Shown piece by piece: positions 16,157 to 25,118 of a DNA stretch of 64,000 bases. Position numbers and translations under genes: made by a program. The first letter of the stretch is position 1, and each line of letters opens with the position of its first letter. Source of the stretch: UBA5078 sp964538025 (GTDB taxonomy: Bacteria > Pseudomonadota > Gammaproteobacteria > Pseudomonadales > Pseudohongiellaceae); the NCBI GenBank assembly GCA_964538025.1, contig CAZICZ010000003.1, positions 62,001-126,000 on the forward strand, read 5' to 3'. The notes under the pieces were generated by a model, which had not been told where the DNA came from, ran no database searches, and saw nothing but the letters and a program-made list of their open reading frames with translations.

Positions 16157-17113
16157 ATGAGCATTCGACTTGGCATTGTCATGGACCCGATTGCGTCCAT
16201 TCACTATAAAAAAGACACCAGCCTGGCCATGATGATGGCCGCACAGGAACGCGGGTGGTCTTTGTTCTACATGGAACAGTCCGACCTGTATCTCAAGGAC
16301 GGCGTGGCCATGGGCCTCATGCAGGCCATTGAGGTTGCGTGGAACCCCGACGCCTGGTTTACGCTGGGCGAGAAAAGCGACGCGCCCTTGTCGACGCTCG
16401 ATGTCATTCTGATGCGCAAGGACCCTCCCTTCGACAATGAGTACATCTACACCACGTATCTGCTGGAACAGGCAGAGTCGGCGGGCACACTGGTTGTCAA
16501 CAAGCCGCAGAGCCTGCGCGACTGCAATGAAAAACTGTTTGCCACGCAGTTCCCCCAGTGCTGCCCGCCACTCGTGGTCAGCAACAACGCGCAGGTGCTC
16601 AAGGCGTTTCATGTCACCCATGGCGATGTCATTTTCAAGCCCCTGGACGGCATGGGCGGATCGTCCATTTTTCGCCTGCGCAAAGACGATCCGAATGTCA
16701 GCGTGATCATTGAAACGCTGACAGGACACGGCCGCACCCCCATCATGGCGCAACGCTTCATTCCGGAAATTGTGAATGGCGACAAACGTATTCTGTTGAT
16801 CGACGGCGAACCGGTGCCTTACGCACTGGCACGGGTCCCGGCCCGCGGAGAAACGCGCGGCAATCTTGCCGCCGGCGGCAGCGGTGTCCCACAGCCTCTG
16901 AGTGAGCGTGACCGCTGGATTGCGAGTCAGGTGAAGGAAGTTGTCAAAGCCAAAGGCCTCTTGTTTGTCGGGCTGGATGTGATCGGCGATTACCTCACCG
17001 AGATTAACGTGACCAGCCCGACCTGTGTCCGTGAGTTGAATAACGCGTATAATCTCGACATCGCCGGCGACCTGATGACCTGCATAGAAGGCAAGCTCTC
17101 TCAACGAGCCTGA
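16157..17113 (+). CDS. gshB: Glutathione synthetase
   Basis: The 318-residue ATP-grasp enzyme joins gamma-glutamylcysteine and glycine to give glutathione in the cytoplasm. It has the full GshB length and landmarks: MDPIASIHYKKDTS near the N-terminus, the phosphate-binding loop PLDGMGGSSIF (about 172-182), the glycine-rich loop RGETRGNLAAGG (about 233-244) and the metal ligands in EINVTSPT near the end. It is followed after 29 bases by tonB, and the order gshB-tonB-yqgE-ruvX matches Pseudomonas. Confidence 0.97.
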   Translation: MSIRLGIVMDPIASIHYKKDTSLAMMMAAQERGWSLFYMEQSDLYLKDGVAMGLMQAIEVAWNPDAWFTLGEKSDAPLSTLDVILMRKDPPFDNEYIYTTYLLEQAESAGTLVVNKPQSLRDCNEKLFATQFPQCCPPLVVSNNAQVLKAFHVTHGDVIFKPLDGMGGSSIFRLRKDDPNVSVIIETLTGHGRTPIMAQRFIPEIVNGDKRILLIDGEPVPYALARVPARGETRGNLAAGGSGVPQPLSERDRWIASQVKEVVKAKGLLFVGLDVIGDYLTEINVTSPTCVRELNNAYNLDIAGDLMTCIEGKLSQRA

Positions 17114-17142
17114 CCATTGCCCGGAGATTGCACGCAGGACTT

Positions 17143-18015
17143 ATGACAGCAGACACTGATCTTTCGAACGAACGATTCGGATTCACCATTTTCCTTTCCG
17201 CCTGTCTGCACGTCATGCTGATCGCGGGAGTGGGTTTCAGTTATCTGGAAGAAAGCAACAGCGCCCCGGTGATCGAGGTGACACTTGCGCAATACCGCAG
17301 TGAGCAGGCACCCGATCAGGCCGATTTCATTGCGCAGGAAAACCAGACGGGAAGTGGCACGCTCGACACGGCCGCCGCGCCCAGCACGCCTTTCGTTTCC
17401 GAATTTCATGACGAGATAATTCAGCAGGTGGACCCGGTGCCCCAGGCACCTGCCCCCAACCGGCAGACTGAGCCCAATGATCTTGCTTTGTTGAGCAGCA
17501 CCGATTCGCCCCAGCAGCAAGAACAGCAACGCGAGGAAGAGGCACCCGAAACCGACGCGCCATTATCGGAAAGAGCCACTCCGGAAGAACTGAGCCTTGC
17601 GATTGCCAGCCTGCAGGCTCAACTGGATTTGCAACAACAGGCCTACGCCAAACGCCCGCGCAAATACACCATCTCGTCAGCATCAACGCAGAAGCGTCAT
17701 GACGCTCTTTATCTCGATTCCTGGCGAAAACGCATCGAAGCGGTGGGCAACATGAATTATCCGGAGCAGGCGCGAGAGCAGCAAATATATGGCAGTCTGC
17801 GCATGCTTGTGGCGCTAAGACCCAACGGGTCAGTACAGGAAATCCGCATATTGCAGACCTCCGGTCACCGTGTGCTGGATGAGGCCGCCGTAGAGATCGT
17901 TCGCATGGCTGCGCCGTTCGACCCCTTCCCCCCCGAGATGCGGGCCGATGTCGACATCTTGGAAATCATTCGCACCTGGCGCTTTCATCAGGGCAATTCA
18001 TTTACCAGCCAATAG
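17143..18015 (+). CDS. tonB: TonB-family energy transducer
   Basis: From ATG 17143, preceded by GCAGGA, the protein has 290 residues. It has one N-terminal membrane anchor (about residues 13-35), a long polar periplasmic spacer rich in Gln and Glu, and a C-terminal TonB domain (about residues 205-288) with the motif LDEAAVEIVRMAAPFDPFP. It transmits proton-motive force to outer-membrane receptors. The position corresponds to tonB3 of P. aeruginosa, which has been linked to twitching motility, so it may serve pili rather than iron uptake; that is inference from synteny. An in-frame TTG at 17128 is a weaker start. Confidence 0.92.
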   Translation: MTADTDLSNERFGFTIFLSACLHVMLIAGVGFSYLEESNSAPVIEVTLAQYRSEQAPDQADFIAQENQTGSGTLDTAAAPSTPFVSEFHDEIIQQVDPVPQAPAPNRQTEPNDLALLSSTDSPQQQEQQREEEAPETDAPLSERATPEELSLAIASLQAQLDLQQQAYAKRPRKYTISSASTQKRHDALYLDSWRKRIEAVGNMNYPEQAREQQIYGSLRMLVALRPNGSVQEIRILQTSGHRVLDEAAVEIVRMAAPFDPFPPEMRADVDILEIIRTWRFHQGNSFTSQ

Positions 18016-18026
18016 CGCAACCGACA

Positions 18027-18635
18027 ATGACGCAAGCCGAACACGACGAAAATTTCTATGAGGCCAAGCCGGGCACGCTGGCCAACCAGTTTCTGGTGGC
18101 GATGCCTCATCTTGAGGACCCGTGGTTCAATCACACCGTCACCTATCTGTGGCGACACAATGAAGAAGGTGCGTTGGGCATTGTCATCAACAAGCCTTCA
18201 AGCTTGCGACTGGCTGATCTGTTGAAGGAGCTCTCCATAGACGTCGCGCCACGCCTCGGCGATCTGGAGTTTCATGCACAGCGCGTGATGACCGGCGGCC
18301 CGGTGGAAAAAACGAAGGGATTCATTTTGCATAACAGCGGTCGCGAATGGGAGTACACACTGCCCATTACGCCGGCACTGAGTCTGAGCATGTCCAAGGA
18401 CATTCTTGAAGATATTGCTACCGGAAACGGACCTGAGCGCTACCTTGTCGCCCTGGGATGCGCAGGATGGGAGGCGGGACAGCTGGAGGAAGAAATTGCG
18501 CAAAATGTCTGGCTGACTGTGCCAGCCATTCCAGAACTTATTTTCTCGGGTGATCACGCAGGAAAGGCAGAGGCAGCGGCCTCCATCCTGGGCGTCAGCC
18601 TCTCCCAACTCTCTTCCACCGCCGGACACTCCTAG
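18027..18635 (+). CDS. yqgE: YqgE/AlgH family protein
   Basis: This 202-residue protein shows the UPF0301 pattern: NQFLVAMPHLEDPWFNHTVTY near the start, GALGIVINKPS, VMTGGPVE and, in the last third, the GYAGW-like GCAGWEAGQLEEEI. It was named AlgH in Pseudomonas from an alginate screen, but its biochemical role is not settled. It lies 11 bases after tonB and immediately before ruvX, the almost universal yqgE-yqgF arrangement. Confidence 0.95.
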   Translation: MTQAEHDENFYEAKPGTLANQFLVAMPHLEDPWFNHTVTYLWRHNEEGALGIVINKPSSLRLADLLKELSIDVAPRLGDLEFHAQRVMTGGPVEKTKGFILHNSGREWEYTLPITPALSLSMSKDILEDIATGNGPERYLVALGCAGWEAGQLEEEIAQNVWLTVPAIPELIFSGDHAGKAEAAASILGVSLSQLSSTAGHS

Positions 18636-18663
18636 CGCGGCATTCAGACGGGAAATCAATCGG

Positions 18664-19119
18664 ATGGACACACTGCCGCTGAAAAAACCGCGCCCCCTCT
18701 CGATCCTGTGTTTCGATTTTGGAACCAAACGAATCGGGTCTGCATTCGGCCAGAGCATCACCGGCGGCGCGAGTCCCTTGCAAGCGATCACCGCGCGCGA
18801 TGGCATTCCGGACTGGGAGCAGGTCGATGCGCTGGTCGCCCGCTGGCAACCGGATGCCTTTGTGGTAGGACTTCCCTATCACATGGACGACACCGAAAGC
18901 GATCTGCTGATACGGGCACGGAAATTCGGGAACCGGCTTAATGGCCGGTATCATCTTCCCTGTTACGGCATGGATGAGCGCCTGAGTTCTTTCGAGGCGC
19001 GAGGTCAGAAGCTGCGCAGAGAATCCACTGCGCAGCTCGATTGCCTTGCCGCGCAGCTGATTCTGGAAACATGGTTCCAATGCCTTGCGGAAAAATTTCC
19101 GCCCGGCTTATCAGAATGA
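18664..19119 (+). CDS. ruvX: Holliday junction resolvase RuvX (YqgF)
   Basis: The 151-residue RNase H-fold protein starts at ATG 18664; an in-frame upstream extension lies within yqgE. The first active-site aspartate is in CFDFGTKRIGSA, VVGLPYHMD gives the second motif and the final DERLSSFEAR and QLDCLAAQLILE complete the family pattern. RuvX/YqgF is a nuclease needed for pre-16S rRNA processing in E. coli. In Pseudomonas it is followed by pyrR-pyrB-pyrC; these are absent here, and the gene instead converges on pilT with a nine-base overlap. Confidence 0.95.
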   Translation: MDTLPLKKPRPLSILCFDFGTKRIGSAFGQSITGGASPLQAITARDGIPDWEQVDALVARWQPDAFVVGLPYHMDDTESDLLIRARKFGNRLNGRYHLPCYGMDERLSSFEARGQKLRRESTAQLDCLAAQLILETWFQCLAEKFPPGLSE

Positions 19120-20145
19120 ATCGGGAATTTTGGCCTTTGCCTTCGCGGCCTCTTTCGTGATCAGGCCTTTCTGCAGCAAATCTTTCAGACACTGATCCAG
19201 TGTCTTCATGCCCACCGAAGAACCCGTCTGAATGGCCGAATACATCTGCGCCACTTTGTCTTCACGGATGAGATTGCGGATGGCAGGTGTCCCGATCATG
19301 ATCTCGTGCGCCGCAACGCGACCGCCCCCCGTTTTTTTCAACAGCGCCTGTGAAACGACGGCCTGCAAAGACTCGGAAAGCATCGAACGCACCATGGCCT
19401 TTTCGGCGGCCGGAAACACATCGATTACCCGGTCAATCGTTTTGGCGGCGGAGGTGGTGTGCAGGGTACCAAATACCAGGTGACCGGTTTCCGCAGCGGT
19501 CAGCGCGAGACGAATGGTTTCCAGATCCCGCAATTCGCCCACCAGAATGATATCCGGGTCTTCGCGCAGCGCCGAGCGCAGTGCTTCGGCGAACCCGTGC
19601 GTGTCCCGGTGCACTTCCCGCTGGTTGACCAGACACTTTTTGCTTTCGTGCACAAATTCGATCGGATCCTCGATGGTCAGGATGTGTTCGTAACGCGTGT
19701 TGTTCACATAATCCATCATTGCCGCCAGCGTTGTGCTCTTGCCGGAACCGGTTGGGCCGGTGACCACAACCAGCCCGCGCGCGGTGTCGGCGATTTGTTT
19801 GAACACCGGCCCCATGCCCAGTTGCTCCATGGACAAGACTTTGCTGGGAATGGTCCGGAACACCGCAGCAGCGCCCCGATTCTGGTTGAATGCATTGACG
19901 CGGAATCGAGCGAGGCCTGGCACCTCAAAGGAAAAATCCGTTTCCAGAAACTGCTCGTAATCCTTGCGCTGTTTGTCTGTCATGATCTCGTAGATCAGCC
20001 CGTGGACTTCCTTGTGGTCCATCGCGGGAACATTGATCTTTCGAATGTCGCCGTCGACACGAATCAGCGGTGGCATGCCTGCCGTGATATGCAGGTCGGA
20101 TGCCCCTTGCTTGACGCTGAAATTGAGTAATTCGGTGATATCCAT
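19111..20145 (-). CDS. pilT: Type IV pilus retraction ATPase PilT
   Basis: This 344-residue hexameric ATPase powers pilus retraction and twitching. It has the PilT-type N-terminal domain (GASDLHITAGMPPLIRVDGD), Walker A GPTGSGKSTT (about residue 130), the Asp box ILTIEDPIE, Walker B EDPDIILVGELRDLET and the His box TGHLVFGTLHTTSAAKTIDR. The end contains the AIRNLIRE element essential for retraction. pilU, usually next to it in Pseudomonas, is not in this window. The gene is divergent from yggS (123-base spacer), as in Pseudomonas. Confidence 0.97.
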   Translation of the reverse strand: MDITELLNFSVKQGASDLHITAGMPPLIRVDGDIRKINVPAMDHKEVHGLIYEIMTDKQRKDYEQFLETDFSFEVPGLARFRVNAFNQNRGAAAVFRTIPSKVLSMEQLGMGPVFKQIADTARGLVVVTGPTGSGKSTTLAAMMDYVNNTRYEHILTIEDPIEFVHESKKCLVNQREVHRDTHGFAEALRSALREDPDIILVGELRDLETIRLALTAAETGHLVFGTLHTTSAAKTIDRVIDVFPAAEKAMVRSMLSESLQAVVSQALLKKTGGGRVAAHEIMIGTPAIRNLIREDKVAQMYSAIQTGSSVGMKTLDQCLKDLLQKGLITKEAAKAKAKIPDSF

Positions 20146-20268
20146 AGTGAAGTCTGCCCTTGGTCACGAGAGCCATGTCGGCTGTGTTATAGTGTGCGCG
20201 CGTCGCACGGGTTCCCCGTTCAGGGGGCCAAAATCCCGCCAGTCACCGCGCGTCCCGGCGAATGAACC

Positions 20269-20952
20269 ATGGCAAGCATAGCAGAAAACATTTTCACAAT
20301 TCGCCGACAAATCGCGGCCGCTGCGAGGGAATGTGGCCGCGCGGAAGACAGTGTTCTCTTGCTTGCCGTCAGCAAGACGCAGGGGCCGGAAAAAGTGCGC
20401 GAGGCCTATGCCGCCGGGCAACGGGACTTTGGGGAAAACTACGTGCAGGAGGCGCTGGAAAAAATGCCGCAGCTTGCCCTTCCCGGCCTTGTCTGGCATT
20501 TCATCGGTCCGATTCAATCCAACAAAACCGCAGAGATTGCCGCTCATTTCGACTGGGTGCACGGCATTGACCGTCTCAAGATCGCCACCCGCCTGTCCTC
20601 GCAACGCCCGGCCTCGCGCGGACCGCTCAATGTGTGCGTGCAGGTCAACCTGTCGGCGGAAGACACCAAATCCGGCGTACCACTGTCCGAAGCCGAGCCA
20701 CTTTGTCAGGCGATAAGGACCTTGCCGGGGGTGTGCCTGCGCGGCCTGATGGCCATTCCCGCGCCCTGCGATGACCCGCTGGAGCAACGCCGTGTGTTCG
20801 CGCCGCTGCAACGAGAATTTCTGCGCCTTCAGGGGCAGATCCCCACCCTGGACACGCTGTCGATTGGCATGAGTGCGGATTTCGAAGCGGCGATTGCACA
20901 AGGCTCCACGATGGTGCGCATCGGGACGGCCCTGTTTGGTGCCAGAACTTAG
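20269..20952 (+). CDS. yggS: YggS family PLP homeostasis protein
   Basis: The 227-residue product is a PLP-binding TIM-barrel protein of the YggS/PROSC family, which buffers pyridoxal phosphate and is not a known enzyme. The PLP lysine lies in LLAVSKTQ (about residue 36). Further family motifs are DFGENYVQEA, WHFIGPIQSNK, and the C-terminal LSIGMSADFEAAIAQGSTMVRIGTALFG. A TATAGT at 20188-20193 could be its -10. Its stop overlaps by three bases the stop of the convergent zinc-ribbon gene. Confidence 0.95.
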   Translation: MASIAENIFTIRRQIAAAARECGRAEDSVLLLAVSKTQGPEKVREAYAAGQRDFGENYVQEALEKMPQLALPGLVWHFIGPIQSNKTAEIAAHFDWVHGIDRLKIATRLSSQRPASRGPLNVCVQVNLSAEDTKSGVPLSEAEPLCQAIRTLPGVCLRGLMAIPAPCDDPLEQRRVFAPLQREFLRLQGQIPTLDTLSIGMSADFEAAIAQGSTMVRIGTALFGART

Positions 20953-21353
20953 GCCCCGAGAGACGCCTCGCTGTGCAGGGGGCAGCCGCAATGGGCGCAG
21001 CGTGAACGGAAGGGGTTGAGAAAAAACGTTTTCACAAAATATTGTTCGTGACAATCGGGACAGCGCTTGTTGGCCAGAGCCACACCGAATCCCGCATAGA
21101 GTGCCATGTAGGCGACCATGATCAAGGTGGTCTCATTGCCCGCTTCCAGCACTCGCATTACCGCCAGCACATAAACCGGAAACGTGCAGAAACACACAAA
21201 TAATCGATTGCGGGCGCTACGGATTTGCCGCAGTCGTAGCCGTTTTTTCTCGGCATCCGCCTCGTGTTTCGCTAACTCCTGTGCCATAACGCCCTCACCG
21301 GGGACCTCCGCAATCTCTGTTTCCTCGGAAGTGTACACGGAGGCAGCGAGCAT
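20949..21353 (-). CDS. Two-TM protein with C-terminal zinc ribbon, function unknown
   Basis: The 134-residue product has a charged, probably helical N-terminus (LAKHEADAEKKRLRLRQIRS), two membrane segments (about residues 52-68 and 78-95), and a C-terminal ribbon with CPDC (about residues 98-101) and CAHCGC. These two Cys pairs should bind one zinc ion. The reading starts at ATG 21353; a second ATG at 21287 has a better ribosome site (GAGGG five bases upstream) and would remove 22 residues without touching the domains. I do not recognise the family. Confidence 0.7.
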   Translation of the reverse strand: MLAASVYTSEETEIAEVPGEGVMAQELAKHEADAEKKRLRLRQIRSARNRLFVCFCTFPVYVLAVMRVLEAGNETTLIMVAYMALYAGFGVALANKRCPDCHEQYFVKTFFLNPFRSRCAHCGCPLHSEASLGA

Positions 21354-21493
21354 TCGGAGCCTGTGACCATCATTTTTGCAGACACAGAGTGATCACGCCC
21401 GACATTCCCGCAATCTCGCGCTGTCTGGACGGCAGCTTACCTGTGCTAAACTCAGCCAAGCTCCCTGACGACCAAGCCGACGATTTCAGCCCC

Positions 21494-23569
21494 ATGGACA
21501 ATAGCCCCATCCTCAATATTCTGATCGCAGCGCAACAGCTTGCCGATGGTGAGCTGCTGGTGAATGCGTTGCGCAAGGCCGGCTACAGCGTCCATGCCGA
21601 AACGCTTGAAACCGAATCCGGCGTCGACGCGCAATGGCAACGGATGCGCTGGGACCTGCTGTTTGTTCTGTCGGAAGAACCCCCGCTGCCCCTCGCCTTG
21701 CTACGCACCCACGGTGGCGACATGGGGTGTATCGTGCTTGGCAAGTCACGCGTGCGTGACCCCCTGCACGTCGACTTGCCGGCGCACTGTGTGTTGAGCC
21801 CTTGCAGAGCACTGACCAAGCCCAAGGACGTCACACGATTGCTTCACACCGTGGCACAGGAGGTGCGCAATCTGGAAACCCGGCGTGCGCTGCGCGCGGC
21901 GCGTACCGCGCTGCAGGAGCTGCAGGAGCGCTACCACCTGCTGCTGCAAAGCGCCTCGGATGCGGTCGCGTATCTCCATGGCGGCCTCCACGTCTATGCG
22001 AATGACGCTTATGTGGCGCTGTTCGGCATGCCATCGCCCGAGGCGCTCAAGGCCCAGGGATTTCTCGATCTGGTGGACCCTCAAGATGTCGACCGGGTGC
22101 GTGAATTTTTGCGCGCCTGTCCCGATGCCACGACGAGCAGTTGCGTCTTTCTGGGCATCACCGCGCCCCATTCGCTGACCCGTCTCAGCCTGCAGTGCGC
22201 GCCCTCACGCTACGAGGATGAACCCTGCGTCCAGATCATCGTGCGTCCCGCAGCAGGCAACATTGCGCAACAGGAACGACTGCGGGCGCAGGAAAGCCGT
22301 GATTTGTTGACCGATCTGCTCAACCGCAATGCCATCAGTGCCCGTGTCGATCAGGCGATTGCCACCAGTATTTACGAACATCTTGCCAGCACGGTGCTCA
22401 TGCTCAAGCTCATGGAGTTTGAAGAGTTTGGTCACGCGGTGGGACGCTCCCTCAGCAATCTCATGCTGGCAGATGTGGCCAGTCTGATTCGTCGTGAACT
22501 TCCGCAGGATGCCGTGCTGGGACACATCGGCGCAGGGGAATTTGTCGCGCTCTTTCCCGCCGACCACGACCTCTCCTTGGAATCCTCTCTGCCCGCGCTG
22601 GGTGAAAGACTCAACCAGGCACTGTTCGCCCAGCATCCCCAAGCACCGTCCGCAGGCATTGGCCTGGGCATTGCGCTCGTGAATGAACACGCTCCCTCCG
22701 CCAAAATCGTCATCGACCGCGCGCGTCATCATCTGACCGTGAGGGCGAATCAGGCGCTGCATCCTGTGCACACAGCGGAAGATCCCTATGCCGATGCTCA
22801 CGAGATGTTTGCGCGCCTGAAAAAGGCCTTTGAGCAGGAAGATTTCATTTTGGTGTTTCAACCGGTCGTCAATCTCAAGGAGGATGGCATCGAGCGCTAC
22901 GAGGTGCGCATTCGCCTTCAGGACAAGGGCACCCTGATCTATCCACCCCGCTTCCTGGAGCTCGCCAACCAGCACGGACTGGGCGAGCAGATAGATCGCT
23001 GGGTCTGTCAAAAAACACTGCAGTTGCTGCGAGAGCGCCACAATCCTGCCTTGAAACTGACGATCAATCTGACGCATAACACCATCACGAACTCTCAGTT
23101 CCTGCCCTGGCTACGTGAACATATGCAGAAAGAGCGGGTGACCGCCGACCAGATCAGTCTGCAGATCAGTGAGCTGGATATCGTCAGTTCTCCCGAGCAG
23201 GTGCGCCAGTTCTGTCAGCAGCTCAAAACGCTGGGCTTCGAGTTGTCGATAACGCACTTCGGCTGTACCCTCAGCCCCTTCAATTTTTTGCCCCTCGAGG
23301 ACGCCAGCTTCATCAAGCTCGACAAGTCACTGCTGGAGAACATCGACAGTGATACTGCCGCGCAGGAAAAACTGAACACCACGGTCAGCAGCCTTCACGC
23401 ACGCGGGCTGCTGGTCATCGCGCCGATGATTGACCGCATCGACCTGCTGCCGTATCTGTGGCAGGCCAATATCAATATGGTACAGGGCAATTGTCTGCAG
23501 GAGCCCAGTGCCAGCATGAATTTTCGCTTCGTACAGGACGAAGAGATCACCCTGGATTCCTTCCAGTAA
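21494..23569 (+). CDS. fimX: FimX-like degenerate GGDEF/EAL protein
   Basis: From ATG 21494 the protein has 691 residues, the same length as P. aeruginosa FimX. Order: receiver-like domain without a clear phosphoacceptor (about 1-120), PAS (about 150-260), GGDEF with the signature changed to GAGEF (about residue 345), and EAL where EAL reads EVR (about residue 468). FimX is a c-di-GMP-binding effector, not an enzyme, that promotes type IV pilus assembly at one cell pole; loss of both catalytic signatures fits this. An in-frame GTG at 21389 would add 35 unlikely residues. The nearby pilT and parC also mark a pilus-related neighbourhood. Confidence 0.85.
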   Translation: MDNSPILNILIAAQQLADGELLVNALRKAGYSVHAETLETESGVDAQWQRMRWDLLFVLSEEPPLPLALLRTHGGDMGCIVLGKSRVRDPLHVDLPAHCVLSPCRALTKPKDVTRLLHTVAQEVRNLETRRALRAARTALQELQERYHLLLQSASDAVAYLHGGLHVYANDAYVALFGMPSPEALKAQGFLDLVDPQDVDRVREFLRACPDATTSSCVFLGITAPHSLTRLSLQCAPSRYEDEPCVQIIVRPAAGNIAQQERLRAQESRDLLTDLLNRNAISARVDQAIATSIYEHLASTVLMLKLMEFEEFGHAVGRSLSNLMLADVASLIRRELPQDAVLGHIGAGEFVALFPADHDLSLESSLPALGERLNQALFAQHPQAPSAGIGLGIALVNEHAPSAKIVIDRARHHLTVRANQALHPVHTAEDPYADAHEMFARLKKAFEQEDFILVFQPVVNLKEDGIERYEVRIRLQDKGTLIYPPRFLELANQHGLGEQIDRWVCQKTLQLLRERHNPALKLTINLTHNTITNSQFLPWLREHMQKERVTADQISLQISELDIVSSPEQVRQFCQQLKTLGFELSITHFGCTLSPFNFLPLEDASFIKLDKSLLENIDSDTAAQEKLNTTVSSLHARGLLVIAPMIDRIDLLPYLWQANINMVQGNCLQEPSASMNFRFVQDEEITLDSFQ

Positions 23570-23613
23570 CAGGGCCGCAAACCTCAACACTCCCACTCTC
23601 CAGGAATCAGCCC

Positions 23614-25041
23614 GTGCCAGAACAAACCCCCTCAACACCCGCGCCCGTCACGACACCTCCCCCGGGCACGCACTTGCGAATCGGCCAGAAGTTTGCGTTT
23701 GCCGTGACTGCGCTGATGGTTCTGGCCATGTGCGTTTTCTGGCTCGTCACCAACCAAACCACCGAAAATATCCTGCGCAAACAGGCCGACAGCCTCGGCA
23801 ACACGCTTGCTCGCCAGACGGCCATTCTGGTGACAGAACTGGTGCTGGCCAATGACATGATCAGCATTAACGTGTTGCTGAATCAGTTGACGCGGGAAGA
23901 GGCGATTGCCCAGGTGGCAGTGCTCAGCATTGATGACCGCGTCATCGCAATCTCCGGCTCCTCTGTGACACCGGCCGGTGATGACCCCCTGCAACGTAGT
24001 GATCTGTTTGGCAGCTATGTGGCCCCCATCGCCCTGCAGGACTCCCTAGCCGGCTATGTGCGTGTGAACCTGGACCAGCGCTATATCGAGCAAGGCGTTA
24101 CCCGTAACTTCCTGTTCATGCTGGCCGCCCTCTTTCTGCTGGTGCTGGCCGGGGTCAGCATCGTGGTGGCAATGTCCACGCATCTGGTCACCTTTCCGTT
24201 GCGCCTGCTAACGGCGGCGATGCAGAGCACTCGACATGCGGAACCTGCCCAGGCGCCCTTTGGAGAACGGGGTGACGAGGTCGGGGTCCTGATACGGCAA
24301 TACAACCGTCTGCTGGAAGACCTGGAAGATGACGAAACACGCCAGGTTATCTTCGGGCCGGAACCCGAACCCGACCCCCATGCCAAAGCGGCAGCACTGT
24401 ATCGGCGCCCGGGCCGCGCCTTTGTCAGTATTCTTCACCTGAACATCAGCAATTACCGCGATGCCCTGCACCGGCTGGAGCCCGAAGAAACGATCGAGCT
24501 GCTGAACACCTATTACTTTTACATCCACCGGGTCGCCCGTCTGTACAACGGCCATCTGGAGAAGTGTGCCGGAGACGAAATTCTCATGACCTTTGGGGCG
24601 GCGCAGGCAGATGACGAACATTGTTTCCATGCCGTTTGTGCCGCTTTGCTGTTCCTTGAGATCACGGCCAGCCTCGCACGTGAACTGGAAGCGCAGCAGC
24701 TGCCCACCCTGCAATTCAGGGCTGGGTTGCATTGCGGTGAACTGCTCACAGGGGTGCTCTCCTCGCTCGATCAGAATACCTACACGGTCGCCGGAGAGAA
24801 TCTGGCATTGACCCGGCAGATCTGCGAGGAAGCGCCGGTCGACGCCTTGCTGATCAGCGAAGCCGCCTACACCCTGGCGGACGCCGACAGCCGCTTTTAC
24901 ACGGAAGAGTTCAACGAAGTGGCCGACGACCCACGAGGAGAATTCCTCAAAACCTGGCTGGTCATCGAGCCGCTCCACACTTACAAATCCCTGCTTGAGC
25001 GACAGGTGGAGCATCTGCTCGCGGAAGAAGTGCGTCTCTGA
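23614..25041 (+). CDS. Membrane protein with HAMP-like and class III cyclase homology domain
   Basis: Reading starts at GTG 23614 with AGGAA upstream, giving 475 residues. The frame is open further upstream only inside fimX. Topology: a short Pro-rich N-terminus, TM1 (about residues 30-50), a periplasmic sensor of about 115 residues, TM2 (about 168-192), a HAMP-like linker and a cyclase homology domain (about 270-440). The second metal motif is normal (GDEILMTFG, near 318), but the first metal aspartate is asparagine (LHLNISNYRD, near 275). Adenylate cyclase activity is thus doubtful, and it may be a nucleotide-binding regulator. It follows fimX by 44 bases, probably in one operon. Confidence 0.72.
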   Translation: MPEQTPSTPAPVTTPPPGTHLRIGQKFAFAVTALMVLAMCVFWLVTNQTTENILRKQADSLGNTLARQTAILVTELVLANDMISINVLLNQLTREEAIAQVAVLSIDDRVIAISGSSVTPAGDDPLQRSDLFGSYVAPIALQDSLAGYVRVNLDQRYIEQGVTRNFLFMLAALFLLVLAGVSIVVAMSTHLVTFPLRLLTAAMQSTRHAEPAQAPFGERGDEVGVLIRQYNRLLEDLEDDETRQVIFGPEPEPDPHAKAAALYRRPGRAFVSILHLNISNYRDALHRLEPEETIELLNTYYFYIHRVARLYNGHLEKCAGDEILMTFGAAQADDEHCFHAVCAALLFLEITASLARELEAQQLPTLQFRAGLHCGELLTGVLSSLDQNTYTVAGENLALTRQICEEAPVDALLISEAAYTLADADSRFYTEEFNEVADDPRGEFLKTWLVIEPLHTYKSLLERQVEHLLAEEVRL

Positions 25042-25118
25042 TTGCCGCTTTGCGGTTACGCAGGGATGGCGTAAGCTCTGGCCATCGTTGCCATTCACCA
25101 CGCGAACAAGGAGGTGGG

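Noticed and set aside
16151..17104. Long open frame opposite gshB
   Set aside because: Shadow of the gshB coding frame; gshB has all catalytic motifs.
21389..21494. Upstream GTG start for fimX
   Set aside because: The extra 35 residues are not family-like, and ATG 21494 gives the 691-residue length of FimX.
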